From Leptospira ellisii (GTDB lineage: Bacteria > Spirochaetota > Leptospiria > Leptospirales > Leptospiraceae), in assembly GCF_002811955.1 (NCBI RefSeq), contig NZ_NPEF01000215.1:1-6442 (forward strand): a stretch of 6,442 nt of DNA. Direction: 5' to 3'. Every line of letters starts with the position of its first letter. The first letter of the stretch is position 1. The notes under the pieces were generated by a model. The model did not search any database. It was not told the origin of the DNA and worked only from the letters and a program-made list of their open reading frames with translations. Shown one piece after another: positions 1 through 6,442 of this stretch. A program made the position numbers and the translations under genes.

Positions 1-2
1 TT

Positions 3-1829
<1,827 letters not shown>

Positions 1830-1830
<1 letters not shown>

Positions 1831-2879
1831 TGAAACATAAAATTCTAATATTCTTGGCCCTTTTTCCCGTCGTCGCCGGTTCCGTCCGTGCCCACCACAC
1901 CGGAATGGGCGGAAGCGACCAGGCGTCGACTCGTTTCGTGGATCCCTTCACGGGTAAACGGGAAAAACCGGCGAACTATTTCGTATTAACGCAGGATTTC
2001 TATAAACAGACAAACGAAAACAGCAATATCCACACGACCACGTTCTACGGGGAAATGAACCTGAAAAACGGGATGTTCGCGCTCAATCTGAGCACGCCGT
2101 ACACCTATTACGAACAGAAGGACAGATCGGACGCGGCACGGATAGGAAAAACCTATATCGGAATCAAATATCTTCCGCTGGTTGACTTTCAAAAAAACTA
2201 CTTCGTGGTGTTTAGCGCCAACGTGGGTTTCCCTTCCGGCCCCGATACGGACAAGTTCACCGGAGGAAATTATTATTCGGGAATCCCGGGAGTAACGCTC
2301 GGTTATCTATGGGGAAAATTCAGTTTCGTGGGAAAGGCCAGCGGAATTTTTCCTTTATCCAAATCCCGACCGAACAATCTGCAGGATAACGACGGCATTC
2401 CTTACTGGCTCCGCAATCCCTCTTCGGCCGCACCCGAGGAGGTTTACGAACTGAAAAAAGCCACGCTTCTTTCCGGATACGTCACCTATCTTTGGAAACC
2501 GGGTCTTTCTTTTTTCGTCGGATATCTCTATCGAACCCCCTACGAAGGAGTGGATCTCAAAAAAAGCGATCAGGGGAAAGTCCCGTTCATCTTCCGCGAA
2601 GCGAGTTTGGGGTTCTCCGTGAATCTCTCGGAACGTATGAACTTCAACCTTTCCTACCGGCACCCTCTGTATCGAGGTGAGGATTACCGTCTCTACGACT
2701 ATGCGCTCACCGCGGCGGTATCGATCGAAATTTCCGCATTAGATGATTCTAAATTAGAAAAATCGAATTTAGAATCCGAACCGCAGAACGGATCGGAAAC
2801 CGAAAACAAGAACGCTCCCGGCGAAAAACCGCGGGAAGCGGCGCCCGAACCCGGGGAGGGAAAGGCGGAAAAAAGGTAA
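1830..2879 (+). CDS. Outer-membrane beta-barrel protein with His-His mature N-terminus and charged C-terminal tail
   Basis: A 349-residue protein. The frame is open further upstream to 1602, but the start at 1830 is chosen because it gives a clear signal peptide, [17 protein letters not shown], with signal peptidase I site VRA before residue 22; its ATG shares one base with the upstream stop (TAATG), typical of translational coupling. The predicted mature protein begins HHTGMGG. Residues about 50-304 alternate short amphipathic, aromatic-rich strands with polar turns, for example [42 protein letters not shown] and [12 protein letters not shown], as in transporter-like barrels. After the last strand ([16 protein letters not shown]) comes a 45-residue disordered, Glu/Lys/Pro-rich tail (305-349). 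Its substrate is unknown. Last gene of the cluster with the di-haem enzyme and lipoprotein, so a metal or metalloprotein link is plausible but unproven. Confidence 0.85.
2745..2776. repeat. Perfect 11-bp inverted repeat inside the barrel gene
   Basis: GATTCTAAATT (2745-2755) and its exact reverse complement (2766-2776) are separated by ten bases. The element falls just after the last predicted beta strand, where the disordered tail begins. It also reads as an imperfect 15-base tandem repeat encoding SKLEK then SNLES, so the symmetry may stem from duplication of a quasi-palindromic unit rather than from selection for an RNA hairpin. It is AT-rich relative to the flanking coding sequence. Confidence 0.6.
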
Positions 2880-3007
2880 AATCGGGGTTTTATACGTTGA
2901 TTCGGCCGTCAATGTTGCGACTAACGTTTCGGAACTAACGACGTATTCCGGGCAACGGAAACGAAAAAACGGATTGTATTTTCGGAATCTCGATCCAGCG
3001 TACGGTT

Positions 3008-3316
3008 ATGCTCGAATTAAGACCAGTCTGCGAAAATTGCGGAAAAGACCTTCCCCCCGAAGCCAAGGACGCGGTCATCTGCTCCTTCGAATGTACCTTC
3101 TGCGTCGAATGCAACGAACGTCATCTCCACGGCATTTGTCCTAACTGCGGAGGGAATTTCGTGCCTCGACCGATCCGGCCGAAGACGAACTGGAAAGGGG
3201 ACAATTATTTGGGAAAATATCCGGCGGCCACTTTCAAAAAAATCCGCCCGATCGTACCGGAAGAACACGATGTTTTCGCAAAAAAACTTTCCGCGATCGC
3301 TCCGGAAAAACGTTAA
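3008..3316 (+). CDS. DUF1272 family Cys-rich protein
   Basis: A 102-residue cytoplasmic protein starting MLELRPVCENC, the characteristic opening of DUF1272 proteins, which fixes the start although no good Shine-Dalgarno is visible and no upstream ATG, GTG or TTG exists before the in-frame stop at 2936. Eight cysteines, C8, C11, C25, C29, C32, C35, C44 and C47, plus H39 and H41, are arranged as CxxC pairs (CENC, CTFC, CPNC), suggesting two bound zinc ions. The family block ends near RPIRP (residues 54-58); about 44 further residues, rich in Lys and Pro, follow. Function of the family is not known. It stands alone: 128 bases after the barrel gene, and convergent with the minus-strand operon 44 bases downstream. 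Confidence 0.85.
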   Translation: MLELRPVCENCGKDLPPEAKDAVICSFECTFCVECNERHLHGICPNCGGNFVPRPIRPKTNWKGDNYLGKYPAATFKKIRPIVPEEHDVFAKKLSAIAPEKR

Positions 3317-3360
3317 ACGAAAGCGGTCTCGTTAAATTTTAAATAGCCGCAAAACGCGTG

Positions 3361-3978
3361 TTAAAGGCGTTTCTTTTTTTTCGTCGAAACGTTTTCGTAT
3401 CCTTCCGGAGTTTCGAAACCCATCGTTTCCAACGCGGAAAGAGAATAACGGATCGATCTACCGTACAATACGATCGCGTATGAATCGTTTCGATCCCGAT
3501 CGAACTTCTCCGCGAGAGCCAATTCCTCTTTGGCCATCCGAAAATAGGACGAGGCGCGCTCCTCTTGACGGGCGTTGTGAACCGCTTCTTCCTTATGATT
3601 TTTTCCGTGAAGATACGATTCGGAATAACGGACGATCAGTTTCTGTGCGAGGTTTTTTCCTTCTTCCGCAAACTGCGGCGTGATCTGGGCTACCGCGCGC
3701 TCCAAAAGAAGAAGGGATTCCTCCCTTTCCTGAGAAGTTCCGGATCTATACGCGGTCTGAAAACGGTTTTGCGAGGTTTTAAGACGCTCCCAATTCGCGT
3801 TCTGATCCTTGTACGGAACGGACTTAGCCGATTCCTCGAGAATTTTGATCCTCCGTTCCACGTTCTTCTTCTTTTCGCGGAACGAAAGCGCTCCCGAATA
3901 AACGGCGCTTTCTATTAGAAAACAGTAAATTAGAAAAAAGACGACCGTTTTGAAGAACGCAAAAAACGCCGTTTTCAC
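3361..3978 (-). CDS. Exported helical protein of unknown function
   Basis: A 205-residue protein not recognised as any named family. It begins with GTG: an in-frame stop lies two codons upstream (3982-3984), and this start gives a textbook signal peptide, Lys2 followed by AFFAFFKTVVFFLIYCFLIESAVYSG, with cleavage likely near residues 25-30. An AGGGAA-like ribosome site lies about ten bases upstream. The mature part is almost entirely charged amphipathic helix, with coiled-coil-like stretches at about 33-50 and 125-160 (EERASSYFRMAKEELALAEKF is 137-157 approximately) and a basic KKKKRL end. It follows the 335-residue exported protein by 22 bases and is surely co-transcribed. Periplasmic or surface location is expected if the signal is cleaved; otherwise it would stay anchored in the inner membrane. 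Confidence 0.8.
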   Translation of the reverse strand: MKTAFFAFFKTVVFFLIYCFLIESAVYSGALSFREKKKNVERRIKILEESAKSVPYKDQNANWERLKTSQNRFQTAYRSGTSQEREESLLLLERAVAQITPQFAEEGKNLAQKLIVRYSESYLHGKNHKEEAVHNARQEERASSYFRMAKEELALAEKFDRDRNDSYAIVLYGRSIRYSLSALETMGFETPEGYENVSTKKKKRL

Positions 3979-4000
3979 TCTCTATTCCCTTTTCCGCGTT

Positions 4001-5008
4001 TTAGTTTCCGGTTTTCACGGGAATCGGTGGAAGCGTTTCCTTACGCACCATATCGTCGGTGCGGATCTCGTCGTTGCTCATATCCATAAACGAAACCCTT
4101 CCCGAGGTTATGATGGAATAGTTGTCGTCGTGGACCTCAAGGATATCCACCGGTTTGTCCTTGGATTCTCCCGGAGGAACGATGGTTCTTTGGAGGAGAT
4201 CGTTGTCGATGTAATTGATGAGGGTATTGCGTATCCTTTCGTAGTCGGAGATGTCCTCTTTTTCCGCAGCGGTTTTGATGTCGTCGAGGTTGACGAACTG
4301 ATATTCCGGTTTGTCTTCGGCGGGGGTTTTGGAGGCGATCATGGCGAGTAACGCGAAGCGTCTCGCTCTTCTCGCGATCTTCATACCTTCGCTGTGTAAA
4401 AGCAGTTTGTATCTGAATTGATACGGCGCGGAATTGTAGGCCGTGGTGAAATGATCCTCCGAACTTTTCAGATCGCGAAAACCGAGTCGCAAGAGGTGCT
4501 GCGCGATCTTATCGTTGCTTCGTACGATCAAAGGCGAAGCGTATTCCAGAATCACTCGGGAATTCTGAAGATACAATTCGTGGGTGGCCTGATAAAGATC
4601 CTTCATTTCCCCCTGGGCGCCCCGGAGATTTTTGAAGGATAAACTGTAATTACTCTGATAATACCACATGTTTCCGTTGAAGTCGAACTGATTCGCCTTT
4701 TTCAAACTCGTATAGGAGGGAAGAGCGTTCAATTTTTTGTAGAGTTCCTCTTTCCCCGCCGACGCGGATCCGGAAGCCGCAGCGGATCCCGCTTCCGTCT
4801 TTGTATTGTTAGGCGGTTGTTTGTCCGATTGACTTCCTTCTTCCAGAATCGGGGCCATATTGCTTACGCATATATTGATGAACTTCAGGTTGGTCTTATT
4901 TTCCCCGATAAGGATCCCGAGATTGGTCTGATCCGGCGACACGGCCCAAAGCAGTTCTCCGGAAATAAGGATAAGGGCGATCGACGTTGTTAGAATTCTG
5001 GCAACCAT
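4001..5008 (-). CDS. Exported protein of unknown function, first gene of a two-gene operon
   Basis: A 335-residue protein I do not recognise. ATG at 5008-5006 opens a signal peptide (MVAR then TTSIALILISGELLWA, cleavage likely after Ala22). Residues about 65-87 form a low-complexity linker rich in Ser, Ala and Gly, encoded in part by an 18-base-spaced repeat of GCGGATCC (4764-4771 and 4782-4789). The central region (about 90-265) is helical, with an arginine-rich segment KIARRARRFALL; the final 60 residues look like short beta strands (DILEVHDD, YSIITSGRVSFMDM) and end in a Pro-rich tail. One cysteine (Cys47) remains. A sigma70-like promoter sits directly upstream and the second gene follows after 22 bases. 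No catalytic motif is visible. A structural or scaffold role in the periplasm is a guess. Confidence 0.82.
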   Translation of the reverse strand: MVARILTTSIALILISGELLWAVSPDQTNLGILIGENKTNLKFINICVSNMAPILEEGSQSDKQPPNNTKTEAGSAAASGSASAGKEELYKKLNALPSYTSLKKANQFDFNGNMWYYQSNYSLSFKNLRGAQGEMKDLYQATHELYLQNSRVILEYASPLIVRSNDKIAQHLLRLGFRDLKSSEDHFTTAYNSAPYQFRYKLLLHSEGMKIARRARRFALLAMIASKTPAEDKPEYQFVNLDDIKTAAEKEDISDYERIRNTLINYIDNDLLQRTIVPPGESKDKPVDILEVHDDNYSIITSGRVSFMDMSNDEIRTDDMVRKETLPPIPVKTGN

Positions 5009-5022
5009 GGTTTTCTCTATCT

Positions 5023-5051
5023 TTTATATCGGTCCGGCGCGCCGTTTCCAA
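5023..5051 (-). promoter_or_regulatory. Sigma70-like promoter of the minus-strand operon
   Basis: Reading the minus strand, TTGGAA (5051-5046) is followed by exactly 17 bases and then TATAAA (5028-5023), matching the -35 and -10 consensus at 4/6 and 5/6 positions. Transcription would start near 5016, only about eight bases before the ATG at 5008, so the messenger would be nearly leaderless; no convincing Shine-Dalgarno is present either. Confidence 0.55.
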
Positions 5052-5109
5052 GGAAAAAAAGAGGAAATTCGGGGATCGATACGGTGAAAAATGGGGTGAT
5101 TTTCCCGGG

Positions 5110-5146
5110 TTCGAATTATATCCATTTATTTCCGGGAGAATTCGAA
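5110..5146. repeat. 8-bp inverted repeat before the membrane protein start
   Basis: TTCGAATT (5110-5117) and AATTCGAA (5139-5146) are exact reverse complements separated by 21 bases; the core TTCGAA is itself palindromic, so it also recurs as a direct repeat 31 bases apart. The candidate ribosome site GGGAG (5134-5138) abuts the right arm and the start codon is five bases beyond it. It could be an operator or a hairpin that influences translation, or chance. Confidence 0.4.
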
Positions 5147-5150
5147 ACGT

Positions 5151-5888
5151 ATGAAATTAGAAGCGACCACAATACTCAAAGCAACCGCAAGGGCTTCGTT
5201 CCATATCCTTACGAACGTGGTCTTTTTTTCCCTCGTGGGATTGACCTTCAATCTGGTCCTTCTCGCTTTTTTGTTTCCCGAGATGAAATCCTTCGCTTCG
5301 GGTCCGGGCGGAATGCCGATCGCAAGAGCGGGAGGAATTGGCGCCGTCATCGCGTTAGTCGTGATCGTACTCGAACTTTGGCCGATCACTCTGATCGTGC
5401 TTTGTTTCGCGGTCGTTTTTCCGGGGCTTCACTTTTTATACGGTAAAAAACGAGGAATCGACAAGGCTTTGTATTCCTTCGCCGTCAACGAAAACCTGGA
5501 ACTGGTCAGCGGATATCTTTCCGAAAAATTGGAAACCGCCATCCGCAAAAAAGCGGAATCGGACGGTTCTTCGGGAAAAAATTTCTCCCTGGCCCAGCAG
5601 ATCCGGAACCTTCCGTATTATCTTTCCAAGCTGGAGGATCTTCCTTCCCCCTTTCGCTTTCTCGTCTCCAGGTTTTCCAAAAAGTTGAAGGTGGATTCGT
5701 TGTTAAACGAAGTCGGAAGCGGAATCCAAGACAAGGAAAATCCGAGCTCCGAAGATCTACAAAAGGCGCTGCGTCACTCCGTGGAGTTTTTGGTCCGCGA
5801 GTCCGTTTCTCCCCCTTCCCTTTCCGGCTGGTTTTATCTTTGCGGAATCGACTTGGGGGTGTTTCTCTTATTAAAAGCGTTCTTATAA
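5151..5888 (+). CDS. Multi-pass membrane protein of unknown function
   Basis: A 245-residue protein. The start is supported by GGGAG 12 bases upstream (slightly distant). Hydrophobic segments are visible at about 17-43, at 61-97 (long enough for two passes, with a Gly-rich entry PGGMPIARAGGIGAV and a break at LELWP), and at 225-245, where the protein ends on the membrane segment itself. Between them, about residues 98-222 form a soluble, charged, mostly helical domain (for example ENLELVSGYLSEKLETAIRK and SPFRFLVSRFSKKLKVDSLL). I recognise no family or catalytic motif. It is divergent from the exported-protein operon (142-base gap) and converges on the M23 peptidase gene. A cell-envelope role fits the neighbours but is not shown. 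Confidence 0.85.
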   Translation: MKLEATTILKATARASFHILTNVVFFSLVGLTFNLVLLAFLFPEMKSFASGPGGMPIARAGGIGAVIALVVIVLELWPITLIVLCFAVVFPGLHFLYGKKRGIDKALYSFAVNENLELVSGYLSEKLETAIRKKAESDGSSGKNFSLAQQIRNLPYYLSKLEDLPSPFRFLVSRFSKKLKVDSLLNEVGSGIQDKENPSSEDLQKALRHSVEFLVRESVSPPSLSGWFYLCGIDLGVFLLLKAFL

Positions 5889-5931
5889 TTCCTGAAAAAT
5901 ATCCGCGAAAATTCCCGATTCCGAAAACCCT

Positions 5932-5950
5932 ACGGATTTCCGTTTTTTTT
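5932..5950 (+). terminator. Possible rho-independent terminator
   Basis: ACGG (5932-5935) and CCGT (5940-5943) form a short stem around ATTT, followed by seven further T residues to 5950. It lies 43 bases after the stop of the membrane protein gene and just before the convergent peptidase stop. The stem is only four base pairs, so termination may be weak. Confidence 0.4.
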
Positions 5951-5957
5951 CGTCGGG

Positions 5958-6442
5958 TTAGATTCCTTTTTCCTCCGCCGCGGTCAAATAGGGAATCGGA
6001 TTTAGATAAAACATTTTTTTCCAACCTTCTATACTACGATCCACGAGCCATACATAAGGAAAAATCGTAACGATCGCGTAGTGCAAATGAGTCGGTTTTC
6101 CGACCGCATTTCCGGTATTCCCCACCGTTCCGATTTTCGACCCTTTGTCTACGAACAACGAAACATTCGATTCGATTTCTTCCAAATGCGCGTAGTAGTG
6201 AATTCTCCATCGCGGACCCAATACGAGAATCACGTTGCCTCCCATATCGATGTTGCCTCGGAAGATCACGATACCTGAAACGGACGAACGAATTTCTTTC
6301 CCACGTGTCGCGAAAATATCCACCCCTTTGTGAGTGATCGATTTTCCCCAAGGATAAAACCAAAACGAATCGGATCGATAACTCGATCGATCCGCATTCT
6401 GTACGGGCATAACGAAGTTTTGCGGAATCAGAAATCCGATAC
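5958..6442 (-). CDS. M23-family zinc metallopeptidase, N-terminus missing
   Basis: The frame stays open to the right edge (last full codon 6440-6438), and the residues before the ATG at 6410 (GFLIPQNFV) read naturally into the domain, so the gene very likely starts outside the window. The M23 (lysostaphin/LytM-type) signature is complete: HKGVD (zinc ligands His and Asp, nt 6332-6318), YAHL (catalytic-site His), GNTGNAVG, and HLH (nt 6090-6082; second His is the third zinc ligand). The GVDIFATRG and GGNVILVLGP blocks resemble the subgroup of exported M23 enzymes that degrade or remodel peptidoglycan cross-links in the periplasm. All catalytic residues are present, so it should be active. After HLHYAI there are about 15 more residues than I expect before the terminal LNPIPYL. 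Any signal peptide or anchor lies off the window. Confidence 0.9.
   Translation of the reverse strand, partial: IGFLIPQNFVMPVQNADRSSYRSDSFWFYPWGKSITHKGVDIFATRGKEIRSSVSGIVIFRGNIDMGGNVILVLGPRWRIHYYAHLEEIESNVSLFVDKGSKIGTVGNTGNAVGKPTHLHYAIVTIFPYVWLVDRSIEGWKKMFYLNPIPYLTAAEEKGI
6371..6394. repeat. 9-bp inverted repeat inside the peptidase gene
   Basis: CGGATCGAT (6371-6379) and ATCGATCCG (6386-6394) are exact reverse complements around six bases. The segment encodes the Ser/Arg-rich stretch DRSSYRSDS just before the first zinc motif, so codon-level repetition of Arg and Ser may explain it. Confidence 0.5.

Noticed and set aside
2880..3007. Gap before the DUF1272 gene with heptamer ACTAACG at 2920-2926 and 2934-2940 and a weak hairpin (2962-2984)
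   Set aside because: The repeats are short and no convincing -35/-10 pair or terminator could be placed, so chance is the best explanation.
3317..3360. Possible bidirectional terminator between convergent genes (GCGG 3323-3326 with CCGC 3347-3350)
   Set aside because: The stem is only four base pairs with a 20-base loop and no adjoining T-run.
3950..4351. Open frame of 133 codons on the plus strand
   Set aside because: It is antisense to the 335-residue exported protein, and its Val/Gly/Asp-rich repeats mirror that gene's codon pattern.
5506..6024. Open frame of 172 codons on the minus strand
   Set aside because: It lies antisense to the membrane protein gene and crosses into the peptidase 3' end; its product is an Arg/Lys/Pro-rich composition with no signal, motif or ribosome site.

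Overview
The window looks like a stretch of chromosome from a spirochaete of the Leptospira type. This rests on protein style (a loose lipobox, exported proteins of no known family, small co-oriented operons) and roughly balanced base composition. No rRNA or marker gene confirms it, so genus level is an inference. I see no tRNA, rRNA, CRISPR array, insertion sequence or phage gene. Coding density is high and no gap exceeds about 150 bases.

Left part (1-2879, + strand) is one tightly packed cluster. It holds the 3' part of a di-heme enzyme of the MbnH / MXAN_0977 family (MauG and bacterial cytochrome c peroxidase superfamily), a lipoprotein of unknown family overlapping it by 29 bases, and an outer-membrane beta-barrel protein whose ATG shares one base with the preceding stop. 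MbnH enzymes normally work on a partner copper protein, MbnP, by oxidising one of its tryptophans. No MbnP is visible, so it would be expected just left of the window. The lipoprotein and barrel may be added surface components of a metal-handling or metalloprotein-maturation system. That is the most interesting reading of the window, and it is an inference.

Middle part: a small Cys-rich DUF1272 protein (3008-3316, +) converges on a two-gene minus-strand operon (5008 down to 3361). That operon encodes two exported, mostly helical proteins of unknown function. It is preceded by a good sigma70-like promoter that would leave an extremely short leader.

Right part: a membrane protein of unknown function (5151-5888, +) is divergent from that operon and has an inverted repeat just before its start. 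It converges on an M23-family zinc peptidase (minus strand) that runs off the right edge and is probably a peptidoglycan endopeptidase. A hairpin with a T-run lies between these two convergent genes.
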